Assembly: GCA_011391225.1 (NCBI GenBank) | Contig: JAABQY010000004.1 | Location: forward strand, 1 to 43,695 | Source: Desulfobulbaceae bacterium | GTDB taxonomy: Bacteria > Desulfobacterota > Desulfobulbia > Desulfobulbales > Desulfocapsaceae | Length of the DNA: 43,695 nucleotides | Direction of reading: 5' to 3' | Shown: positions 1-7,466 of the stretch, piece after piece | Position numbering within the stretch: the stretch's first letter is position 1 | Layout: each line of letters opens with the position of its first letter | The notes under the pieces: model-generated | Database searches by the model: none | What the model was told of the DNA's origin: nothing | The model's input: only the letters and a program-made list of their open reading frames with translations | Made by a program: the position numbers and the translations under genes

Positions 1-714
1 GGCAATATGGCGCCTCGAACGGCAATTTTTGCCGGCAAGGCGGCACCTTCCTACTCACGGGCCAAACAGATAATCAAACTGATTACCTCTATAGGCGATG
101 TCATCAACAAGGATCCGCGTGTCAAAAACCTCCTCAAGGTGGTTTTTCTTCCAAACTACAACGTCAGCCAGGCGGAGATTATCATGCCGGCGGCCGACCT
201 CTCGGAGCAAATCTCAACGGCAGGCACTGAGGCATCGGGAACCGGCAATATGAAGTTCTCCCTCAACGGCGCACTGACCATAGGCACGCTCGATGGAGCC
301 AATATTGAGATCCGTGAGGAGGTGGGTGCGGAGAACATTTTTATTTTCGGGATGACCTCCGAAGAGGCGGAGTTTGAAAGGAAAAATATCAGCCGCACTC
401 CGGAGCAGATATGTCAGCACAATGAGGGCATCCGTAACGTCATCGAAAGCATCGGCAATGGATCATTCAGCAACGGTGACACAGAACTTTTCCGACCGGT
501 GGTCGATAGCCTGATGAGCAGGCATGACCCGTATCTCCTGGTCCTTGATCTTGAGGCCTATATTGCCTGTCAGAATCAGGTAAATGATGCCTTCCTCGAT
601 TCTGACGCCTGGGTCAGGATGGCCATTCTCAATGTGGCGAGGATGGGTAAGTTTTCCACCGATCGAACCATCAAGCAGTATTCGGAGGAAATCTGGGGCA
701 TTCCTGTTCAATAA
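1..714 (+). CDS. glgP: Glycogen/starch phosphorylase, C-terminal part (5' end outside window)
   Basis: This is the C-terminal part of a GT35 alpha-glucan phosphorylase, which releases glucose-1-phosphate from glycogen or maltodextrin with pyridoxal phosphate. The reading frame is open from base 1, so the ATG at base 7 is internal and the N-terminal part lies upstream of the window. The family hallmarks are plain: 'IFAGKAAPSY' near the start, then 'EQISTAGTEASGTGNMKF', whose lysine (residue 83 counted from the ATG at 7) is the PLP-binding lysine of the family, followed by 'LNGALTIGTLDGAN'. The remaining residues run to the normal family C-terminus without a frameshift. The gene ends just before a long inverted repeat that can terminate it. 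GlgP and MalP cannot be told apart from this fragment. Confidence 0.95.
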   Translation, partial: GNMAPRTAIFAGKAAPSYSRAKQIIKLITSIGDVINKDPRVKNLLKVVFLPNYNVSQAEIIMPAADLSEQISTAGTEASGTGNMKFSLNGALTIGTLDGANIEIREEVGAENIFIFGMTSEEAEFERKNISRTPEQICQHNEGIRNVIESIGNGSFSNGDTELFRPVVDSLMSRHDPYLLVLDLEAYIACQNQVNDAFLDSDAWVRMAILNVARMGKFSTDRTIKQYSEEIWGIPVQ

Positions 715-715
715 A

Positions 716-752
716 AAAGGGATTACAGATTGTGACAATCTGTAATCCCTTT
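716..752. terminator. Bidirectional rho-independent terminator between glgP and tRNA-Cys
   Basis: A perfect 17-bp inverted repeat, AAAGGGATTACAGATTG and its complement, is separated by only three bases (TGA). It begins two bases after the glgP stop codon. On the minus strand the hairpin is followed by a run of T, so it is a good terminator for tRNA-Cys. On the plus strand the stem ends in TTT, so it can also stop glgP transcription. Arm length and perfection are unusual for a simple terminator. Confidence 0.85.
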
Positions 753-760
753 GAAATTGC

Positions 761-836
761 TGGAGGCGGCGATCGGAGTCGAACCGATGAATAATGGTTT
801 TGCAGACCACTGCCTTGACCTCTTGGCTACGCCGCC
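761..836 (-). tRNA. tRNA-Cys (anticodon GCA)
   Basis: On the minus strand a 76-base cloverleaf begins GGCGGCG and ends CGCCGCC-T-CCA, so the acceptor stem pairs over 7 bp, the discriminator base is U (the usual cysteine identity base) and the CCA end is encoded. The anticodon arm reads TGGTC-TGCAAAA-CCA, giving anticodon GCA. The T-arm contains GGTTCGACTCC. A promoter-like element lies just upstream and the terminator hairpin just downstream, so this is a single-gene transcription unit. Confidence 0.95.
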
Positions 837-851
837 TGTTAGAAGGACACT

Positions 852-879
852 TTTATACCATAGCAGAAAAAATTCACAA
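852..879 (-). promoter_or_regulatory. Sigma-70-like promoter for tRNA-Cys
   Basis: On the minus strand TTGTGA (874-879) and TATAAA (852-857) are separated by 16 bases and sit about 16 bases before the first base of the tRNA. Position and spacing fit a housekeeping promoter with a short leader. It overlaps the 5' region of rnc on the other strand. Confidence 0.6.
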
Positions 880-893
880 GGAAAATATTTAAA

Positions 894-1622
894 ATGGGTA
901 TGGATATTGATTCGTTGGTGCGGATCAACAAGGAAGAATTGAGCAAGCTGGAACAAAGCCTCGGCTATCGTTTTACTGATTTGCGCCTCCTGCAGATGGC
1001 CATGGTGCACTCCTCCTACGCCTTCGAGCAGGGCCTCTGCGGCAACAACGAGCGCCTAGAGTTTTTGGGGGATGCCGCCCTTGATCTGGTGATCGGGCAC
1101 ATCCTGTTTCACCGTTACGGCAATTTGCAAGAGGGTGAGTTGACCAAGCTGCGTGCATCCCTGGTCAACGAGCAGCACTTGGCGAAAATGGCGAGAGACG
1201 TCGATTTAGGCAAATTTCTCGCCCTTGGCAAAGGCGAAGATTCTTCCCAGGGACGAAGCAAACCTTCGATCCTTTCCTGCGCCTATGAAGCGGTGATCGG
1301 GGCGATTTTTGAGGATGGCGCTTACCCGGCGGTTGCCGACTTTGTAACGTGCTTCTTTTTGCCGGACATTGAAGGGAAAAAGGAGGAGCTGTTGATCGCC
1401 GATGCCAAGAGCCGTCTGCAGGAGGTGTTGCAGGAAAAACACAACGAGGCACCGACTTATAAAATAGAGGCGGAGGAAGGACCCTCGCATCAAAAGCTCT
1501 TCACCGTCGCCGTCTGTTTTAAGGAGCAAATCCTCGCTACCGGCCGGGCCGGATCGAAAAAAGAAGCGGAGCAGAAAGCCGCCGCGGCTGCCTTGGCGAA
1601 AATTATACCGGAAAATGGCTGA
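894..1622 (+). CDS. rnc: Ribonuclease III
   Basis: RNase III cuts double-stranded RNA in rRNA and mRNA processing. The 242-residue protein has the usual family length and two-domain build. The N-terminal endonuclease domain carries the signature 'NERLEFLGD' at residues 52-60, with the catalytic E and D, and a second acidic cluster in 'EAVIGAIFEDGAY' near residue 130. The C-terminal double-stranded RNA-binding domain covers about residues 165-240 and ends with 'AGSKKEAEQKAAAAAL'. Start choice: AAGGA lies 11 bases before the ATG at 894; the ATG at 900 (third residue) is an alternative. It is followed after 5 bases by the radical SAM gene, so rnc, the radical SAM gene and the ABC-F gene are probably co-transcribed. 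Confidence 0.96.
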   Translation: MGMDIDSLVRINKEELSKLEQSLGYRFTDLRLLQMAMVHSSYAFEQGLCGNNERLEFLGDAALDLVIGHILFHRYGNLQEGELTKLRASLVNEQHLAKMARDVDLGKFLALGKGEDSSQGRSKPSILSCAYEAVIGAIFEDGAYPAVADFVTCFFLPDIEGKKEELLIADAKSRLQEVLQEKHNEAPTYKIEAEEGPSHQKLFTVAVCFKEQILATGRAGSKKEAEQKAAAAALAKIIPENG

Positions 1623-1627
1623 TCCGC

Positions 1628-2632
1628 ATGTTCCTGGTCATTCCCATCTTTATTCCCCATCAAGGGTGTCCTCACCATTGTCTTTTCTGCAATCAGGAAA
1701 AAATTTCCGGTTGTAAAGAGCACCTGGCCGACCGGTTGGATGTATCAGAGATAATCGATATGTGGCTGGCGCGCAGTCCTTTGAAAAAAAAGGTGCAAGT
1801 GGCCTTCTACGGTGGTTCCTTTACCTGTTTGCCGACATCCCAGCAGATGGCTATGCTGGCGGCTGTGCAGCCATATCTGGCCTCAGGCAAGGTTGACTGT
1901 ATCCGTCTTTCGACCCGGCCGGATTGTATTGATCCGGAGATTTGTCAGTTGCTCCGAGAATTTCGGGTAGGGGTGGTGGAATTGGGGGTGCAGTCATTCA
2001 ATAATGATGTCCTTGTTGAAAACCGCCGCGGCCATAACGCTGAGCAGTGCCGAAGCGCCTTCACTTTACTTAAGGCAGCGAGAATGGAGGTGGGTTTGCA
2101 GCTGATGCCTGGTTTGCCGGGAGAGGCCAATGGTTCTTTTCTTCATGGCATTGACGAGGTCATCAGGTTGAAGCCTGATTTCGTCCGACTGTATCCTGTT
2201 CTGGTCGTCAAGGAATCAGGCCTGGAAGAGCTATACAGGCAAAACCTTTACCAGCCGCAGAGTCTCAACAAGGCCATTGCTTTGACCGCCAGGGCCTACA
2301 CGAAACTGCAGGCGGCTGGCATCAAGGTAGTAAGAATGGGCTTGCAGCCATCCGAGTCTCTCACCAAAAATTTTGTCGCCGGGCCATACCACCCCGCTTT
2401 TGGTGAACTGGTGCTGTCGAGGCTGTGGCTGAAACGGATTCGGCTGCGCCTTATGCAGCTTGCACCCGGAGAGAACCTCTGCCTGCATATCTCGCATCGC
2501 GATCACGGGGCGGTGGTGGGTATGAAAAGGTTTAATATACGGCGACTGGAACAGCTTGGTTTTTCCGGTCGCTTCACAATCTTGCCGGACAAAAATATGG
2601 CTCGGGGAAGTATAGAATATGTTGTCTGTTAA
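1628..2632 (+). CDS. Radical SAM protein, Elp3-like
   Basis: A 334-residue radical SAM protein. The N-terminal 'GCPHHCLFC' gives the CX3CX2C motif that binds the 4Fe-4S cluster used to cleave S-adenosylmethionine. Further family features are 'VAFYGGSFTCLP' (the GGE-like SAM-binding segment, here GGS) and 'ELGVQSFNNDVL' with 'LQLMPGLPGE', which are typical of the Elp3/HemN-like radical SAM barrel. There is no C-terminal GNAT acetyltransferase domain, so it is shorter than true Elp3. The substrate is unknown; tRNA modification is a guess from the Elp3 link. It starts 5 bases after rnc, and its last 14 bases overlap the start of the ABC-F gene, which points to coupled translation. Confidence 0.85.
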   Translation: MFLVIPIFIPHQGCPHHCLFCNQEKISGCKEHLADRLDVSEIIDMWLARSPLKKKVQVAFYGGSFTCLPTSQQMAMLAAVQPYLASGKVDCIRLSTRPDCIDPEICQLLREFRVGVVELGVQSFNNDVLVENRRGHNAEQCRSAFTLLKAARMEVGLQLMPGLPGEANGSFLHGIDEVIRLKPDFVRLYPVLVVKESGLEELYRQNLYQPQSLNKAIALTARAYTKLQAAGIKVVRMGLQPSESLTKNFVAGPYHPAFGELVLSRLWLKRIRLRLMQLAPGENLCLHISHRDHGAVVGMKRFNIRRLEQLGFSGRFTILPDKNMARGSIEYVVC

Positions 2633-4592
2633 TCACTTAGATATTCGCTACGGCGAAAAACATCTCTTTAAGGACATTTCCGTGCAGGTGTATGGTGGCA
2701 ATCGCATCAGCCTGGTCGGTGTGAACGGGGCCGGCAAGACCACTCTTCTGAAAATCATGGCCGGGGTAGCGGCAAGCGACGATGGTGTTGTCACCTGCGC
2801 CAAACATTTCAGCGTTGGTTACCTGGCCCAGGAGTCGGCCGAACTTTTTTCCGAGTTATCTCTTTTTCAAGAAGCCGAGACGGCCTTTGCCCCACTTCTT
2901 ACTCTGCAGGAGGAAGTGGCCGAACTGCATGATCAGATTCGCTCGCTGTCGCCCGATTCCCAAGAGTTTCAACTCCTTCTTCAGCGCCAGGGTGAGCTGC
3001 AGCACCGCCTCGATGGGAGCGATATCTATACCATCAGCGGCAAGATCGAAAAGGTGCTCCTTGGCCTCGGTTTTTGTCGGGAAGACATGGAAAAACCGGT
3101 TTCAACCTTTTCCGGTGGCTGGCAGATGCGACTGAAGCTTGCCAAAATGCTGCTGGAAGCGCCATCGCTCCTGCTCCTTGATGAACCTACCAACCATCTC
3201 GACCTTGACTCACTTACCTGGGTTGAACAGTTTCTCCGCAATTACCACGGGGCAATGGTCATCATCTCCCATGATCGCACCTTTCTCGACAAAACCACAG
3301 ATACCACCTGGGAACTCAGTTACGGCCGCATCGATGTATATAAAGGTAATTACAGCTATTATGTGACGGAGAAGGCGGAGCGGCGGGCCATAGAAAAGGG
3401 TGCCTACGATAATCAGCAAGCGCGCATCAAACAGACCATGCGCTTTGTCGAGAGGTTCCGAGCCAAGGCGACCAAAGCCAAACAGGTGCAGAGCCGGGTG
3501 AAGCAGCTGGATAAAATGGACCTCATCGAGCTGTCCGATGATGAGCAGCAGATCAGATTCACCTTCCCGCCGGCCCCCGATTCGGGACGCGATGTGCTAC
3601 GGGTTGATGCGGTGAGCAAGAGTTTTGGCGGTACACCGGTTTTCACAGATGTCGAACTCCTTCTCAGTCGCGGCGATAAGGTCGCGGTCGTCGGGGTCAA
3701 CGGCGCCGGAAAATCGACCTTTGTGAAAATCCTTGCCGGTCAGACATCTCATGATTCCGGCTCGATCCGCCTTGGCAGCAACGTCCGGCTCTCGTATTTT
3801 GGCCAGCACCAGGCACAGGAGCTTTCTCCGCAGTTGACGGTCCTTGAAACTATGAATCTGGCAGGGGAGGATTTGACTACCACCAGGGTCCGCTCACTGC
3901 TCGGGGCTTTTCTCTTTCGCGGCGATGATGTTTTGAAAAAGGTCTCGGTTCTCTCCGGTGGAGAAAAGAGCCGTCTGGCCCTGGCGAAAATGATTGCCAC
4001 CCCGGCCAATTGCATGCTGCTTGACGAACCGACCAACCATCTTGATATGAATTCCCAGGAGGTGCTGCAGGAGGCCATGGCTCAGTATGACGGCACCATC
4101 GTGGTGGTGTCGCATAACCGCTATTTCCTTGACAGTTTTGCCAATAAGGTGCTTGAGGTAAAAGATGGGCGGATCACCCTCTTTGAAGGCAATGTCGCAG
4201 AATATCTATTGAAGCAGGAGGCCTTGCGGGAACTGGCAAAAGAGGTGGATGGCAATGGTATGAATACTTCTGCTCCCATTATTGATAGCCAAGATAGTCG
4301 CAAGGAGCGCAAAAAGCTGGAGGCCTTGATCCGTCAGGAACGCAGCCGTCGCGCCGAGCCCTGGCTGAAGCAGCTGGCCGAGGCGGAAAAACACATCGAT
4401 CTCTGCGAAAAGCAGAAAGAGGCTCTGGAGACCGGCATGGCCGACCCAGAACTGTATAAAGACGAGACCAATTGGGCAAAAACCACCAAGGATTATGAGG
4501 ATTGCAAGCGCCATCTCGAGCGCTGGTACGCCAAGTGGGAGACGGTCCAGGAAAAAATTGACGCCATCGACGCCGATTTGAAAATTGTTTAA
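2619..4592 (+). CDS. ABC-F family ATPase (ribosome-associated type)
   Basis: ABC-F proteins have two ATPase domains and no membrane part; known members act on ribosomes (EttA, Uup, YheS). This 657-residue protein has two Walker A motifs ('GVNGAGKTT', 'GVNGAGKST'), two signature motifs ('FSGGWQMRL', 'LSGGEKSRLAL') and two Walker B motifs ('LLLLDEPTNHLD', 'CMLLDEPTNHLD'). A basic linker rich in Arg, Lys and Gln ('RFVERFRAKATKAKQVQSR') joins the domains. The last 90 or so residues are highly charged and probably a coiled coil, as in Uup and YheS. The start overlaps the radical SAM gene by 14 bases. It is the last gene of the plus-strand group and converges on the HD-GYP gene 15 bases away. Assignment to a subgroup would need a tree. 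Confidence 0.93.
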   Translation: MLSVNHLDIRYGEKHLFKDISVQVYGGNRISLVGVNGAGKTTLLKIMAGVAASDDGVVTCAKHFSVGYLAQESAELFSELSLFQEAETAFAPLLTLQEEVAELHDQIRSLSPDSQEFQLLLQRQGELQHRLDGSDIYTISGKIEKVLLGLGFCREDMEKPVSTFSGGWQMRLKLAKMLLEAPSLLLLDEPTNHLDLDSLTWVEQFLRNYHGAMVIISHDRTFLDKTTDTTWELSYGRIDVYKGNYSYYVTEKAERRAIEKGAYDNQQARIKQTMRFVERFRAKATKAKQVQSRVKQLDKMDLIELSDDEQQIRFTFPPAPDSGRDVLRVDAVSKSFGGTPVFTDVELLLSRGDKVAVVGVNGAGKSTFVKILAGQTSHDSGSIRLGSNVRLSYFGQHQAQELSPQLTVLETMNLAGEDLTTTRVRSLLGAFLFRGDDVLKKVSVLSGGEKSRLALAKMIATPANCMLLDEPTNHLDMNSQEVLQEAMAQYDGTIVVVSHNRYFLDSFANKVLEVKDGRITLFEGNVAEYLLKQEALRELAKEVDGNGMNTSAPIIDSQDSRKERKKLEALIRQERSRRAEPWLKQLAEAEKHIDLCEKQKEALETGMADPELYKDETNWAKTTKDYEDCKRHLERWYAKWETVQEKIDAIDADLKIV

Positions 4593-4607
4593 AAAGGAAA
4601 CGAATTT

Positions 4608-5774
4608 CTAAAAAAATGCCGCTTCATTGAAATTTGCGACAAAGCGCACCTGCTCTCGACTGTTTTTCAGGCTGCGCCGGTCGGAATCGTTTAATCCTAG
4701 AGTTTCCGGGTATTTAATGAGACCGGAGAAAAGTGCTTTGACTACCTGGGGATCGAAGTGACGACCGCTTTCTTTCGACAAGTTGTGTGCGGCATCTTCG
4801 ATGGACATTCCGGCGAGATGCCGTCTTCCCGCCAGCATGGTTTCAAAGGCATCACAGGCTGTGAGGATCCGTGCCCCCAGGGGAATGTCGCGACCTTTGA
4901 GCCCATCCGGATAGCCGCTGCCGTCAAATCGTTCATGGTGATGGAGGATAAGCGGTTCAACATCACAGAGGAGATTAAGGGGTCTGGTTATCTTTGCGCC
5001 TATCTCGGGATGTCTCCGCACCACGTCCATCTCGCTTTTCGAGAGAATGCCAAGGCGTTGGAGGATAACATCCTCCATGCCGATTTTGCCAATATCGTGG
5101 AGCAGCCCACCGTGATAAACGGTTTCAATTTCGATATCTCCAAGCCCCAACTCCTCCGCCACCAGTCTGGCAAGACTGGCGACCCGCACTGAATGGCCGT
5201 GGGTTTGTTCATCCTTGGCCTCTAAGGCCATGGCCAGTCCTTCCACCATGTGGCGCATGTTTTCAATCATTTTCTCATCGAAGCTGATTGCCTTTTGCAG
5301 GGCAATTGCGCCCTGTTCGCCAAGCGCCGAGACCAGTTCCAGCTCTTCGTGGCTCAGTTCTCGGCGGTCATGAAAATAAATGGCCAGAATTCCTTCCAGT
5401 GAACCGGCAATATCAAAGTAAATTCCGGAGATAGACCCCACTCGTCGCTTTCCAAGTCTTTCCAGATCGGGAATCCTCGGATCATGTCTGGCATCCTCAA
5501 TAAAGCTCAGCGGTCCCCAGCCACGGTCAAAAAGACCGATGAGAGTTCCATAGTCCATTTCTTCAAGACTTCTATAGGAAAACCCATGTGAATATTTGGT
5601 GACGATAGCTCGTTTGTCGCGATCAATGATCCAGTAGATACAGCCCTTGGCATTAAGGATATCTTTGATATGAGCGACGATATTGTGCATAATTTCCGGG
5701 CTTTTTTCACCAGAATGTATAGCTTTACTGACCTGGGTGAAAATTTTGAAAAAAGTTTTATATACGTCGCTCAT
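4608..5774 (-). CDS. GAF domain / HD-GYP phosphodiesterase
   Basis: HD-GYP domains hydrolyse cyclic di-GMP. The 388-residue protein has an N-terminal GAF-like sensor domain (about residues 25-165) and a C-terminal HD-GYP domain (about 175-370). Catalytic motifs are intact: 'GHSVRVA', 'GGLLHDIGKIG' with the HD pair, and 'HHHERFDGSGYPDGL' with the GYP signature. No membrane segments are seen, so it should be cytosolic and respond to a small ligand or redox signal through GAF. The start ATG has AAGGA 6 bases upstream. It begins 7 bases after the stop of the acyl-CoA synthetase gene, so the two are probably one transcript. The link between c-di-GMP turnover and acyl-CoA metabolism is inferred only from this pairing. 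Confidence 0.93.
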   Translation of the reverse strand: MSDVYKTFFKIFTQVSKAIHSGEKSPEIMHNIVAHIKDILNAKGCIYWIIDRDKRAIVTKYSHGFSYRSLEEMDYGTLIGLFDRGWGPLSFIEDARHDPRIPDLERLGKRRVGSISGIYFDIAGSLEGILAIYFHDRRELSHEELELVSALGEQGAIALQKAISFDEKMIENMRHMVEGLAMALEAKDEQTHGHSVRVASLARLVAEELGLGDIEIETVYHGGLLHDIGKIGMEDVILQRLGILSKSEMDVVRRHPEIGAKITRPLNLLCDVEPLILHHHERFDGSGYPDGLKGRDIPLGARILTACDAFETMLAGRRHLAGMSIEDAAHNLSKESGRHFDPQVVKALFSGLIKYPETLGLNDSDRRSLKNSREQVRFVANFNEAAFF

Positions 5775-5781
5775 GTGTTCC

Positions 5782-7434
5782 TTATAGAGACTGCAGTCGT
5801 TTTGCTCGATCGCGCAGTATGAACTTTTGCATCTTGCCCGTCGATGTCTTTGGCAATGCGCCGAACACCACCTTTTTGGGGAGCTTGAACCCAGCCAATT
5901 GGCTGCGACAGAAGGCGATAATCTCTTCTTCCGTCACCTGCTCCATGCCTGGCTTCAGGGTAATAAATGCGCAGGGGGTTTCTCCCCATTTTTCGTGCGG
6001 CTGGGCCACGACCGCAACTTCCATGATTGCCGGATGGCGGTAGAGGACGTCTTCGATTTCAATGGTCGAGATGTTTTCACCGCCGGAGATTATGATGTCC
6101 TTTGAGCGGTCTTTGATCTCTATATAGCTGTTTTCATGCCATACAGCAAGATCGCCGCTGTGGAACCAGCCACCCTCGAAAGCTTCCTCGGTGGCGCTTG
6201 GATTTTTCAGATATCCCTTCATCACGACGTTGCCACGCATAAAGATTTCGCCGATGGTCCGACCATCTTTGGGGACCGGCTCCAGGGTTTTCGGATCAGC
6301 CACCATCAGTCCCTCCAGCATCGGGTAGCGGACACCTTGCCGGGATTTCAGTTGTGCCCGTTCCCCCAGGCTTAATCCATCCCAGTCGTGATGCCAGGAG
6401 CAGACCACGGAAGGGCCATAGGTCTCGGTCAAGCCATAGGTATGAGTGATATCAAAATTCATGTTCTGCATACCCTCTATGACTGCAGCTGGTGGTGCGG
6501 CGCCGGCGGTCATCGCCTTCACCGGATGAGTGATGCCCGCCTTCATCTCGTCAGGGGCATTTTTCAGGAGGTTCATGACAATCGGAGCGCCGCAGAAGTG
6601 GTCCACCTTTTCCCGTTTGATGAGGTCAAATACCGCGTCTGCCCGCACCTGGCGCAGGCAGACATTGGTGCCTACGGCAGCGGCCATGGTCCAGGGAAAA
6701 CACCAGCCGTTACAGTGGAACATCGGCAGGGTCCAGAGATAGACAGGGTGCAGGCCCATATCCCAAACCAGGCCGTTGCTGATAGCGTTGAGGTAGGCAC
6801 CGCGGTGGTGATACACCACACCTTTGGGATTGCCGGTGGTTCCGGAAGTATAGTTGAGGCTGATTGCCTGCCATTCATTATCGGGAAATTGCCATGCAAA
6901 GGCAGGGTCACCAGTGGACAGCAGTGTTTCGTAGTCCATTGTCCCCAGTTTTTCTCCACCGGAAAACTGGGGGTCGTCGACGTCGATAACTAAAGGTCGC
7001 TTTTCCGGTGGCAGCAGCATCAGTGCCTTGCCAATGGTGATGGAAAACTCTCGGTCGGTGAAGAGGATTTTTGCCTCCCCGTGTTGCAGCATAAAGGCAA
7101 TTGTCTCGGCATCCAGACGGATGTTCAGGGTGTTCAAGGTAGCACCGGACATAGGAACACCAAAATGGGCCTCGTACATTTCCGGAATATTCGGCAGCAT
7201 GACCGCAACTGTGTCGCCCCGGCCGATACCCATTTTTTGCAGGGCCGAGGCCAATTGTCGGCTACGGGCGTAGGTGGTGGCCCAATCGCGTCGTACCTCG
7301 CCATGGACCAGGGCGATATATTGGGGATATACAGCTGCGGCCCTTTCGATGAAGGTTAAAGGGGTCAGAGGGACATAGTTGGCGGTGTTCCGTTCAAGGT
7401 TCATTTCGTAAATGTTGTGAATACTGCTGTTCAT
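5782..7434 (-). CDS. AMP-forming acyl-CoA synthetase (medium-chain / DmdB-like)
   Basis: An ANL-superfamily acyl-CoA synthetase: carboxylic acid + ATP + CoA gives acyl-CoA + AMP + PPi. The 550-residue protein shows the P-loop-like motif 'YTSGTTGNPKG', the A5 motif 'HTYGLTETYG', the A7-A8 region 'HSGDLAVW' and 'RSKDIIISGGENIS', and the C-terminal catalytic lysine region 'LPKTSTGKMQK'. Overall pattern and the N-terminal 'YVPLTPLTFIERAAAVYP' resemble the subgroup that includes methylmercaptopropionate-CoA ligase and medium-chain synthetases; the exact acid cannot be read from sequence. Start: the ORF track uses a TTG at 7440, but GGAGG lies 8 bases before the ATG at 7434, which is preferred. It lies 32 bases after the CNB-CBS-DUF294 gene and just before the HD-GYP gene. 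Confidence 0.9.
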   Translation of the reverse strand: MNSSIHNIYEMNLERNTANYVPLTPLTFIERAAAVYPQYIALVHGEVRRDWATTYARSRQLASALQKMGIGRGDTVAVMLPNIPEMYEAHFGVPMSGATLNTLNIRLDAETIAFMLQHGEAKILFTDREFSITIGKALMLLPPEKRPLVIDVDDPQFSGGEKLGTMDYETLLSTGDPAFAWQFPDNEWQAISLNYTSGTTGNPKGVVYHHRGAYLNAISNGLVWDMGLHPVYLWTLPMFHCNGWCFPWTMAAAVGTNVCLRQVRADAVFDLIKREKVDHFCGAPIVMNLLKNAPDEMKAGITHPVKAMTAGAAPPAAVIEGMQNMNFDITHTYGLTETYGPSVVCSWHHDWDGLSLGERAQLKSRQGVRYPMLEGLMVADPKTLEPVPKDGRTIGEIFMRGNVVMKGYLKNPSATEEAFEGGWFHSGDLAVWHENSYIEIKDRSKDIIISGGENISTIEIEDVLYRHPAIMEVAVVAQPHEKWGETPCAFITLKPGMEQVTEEEIIAFCRSQLAGFKLPKKVVFGALPKTSTGKMQKFILRDRAKRLQSL

Positions 7435-7466
7435 TGTCAATTCCTCCGGGATGATTTTGACATACG

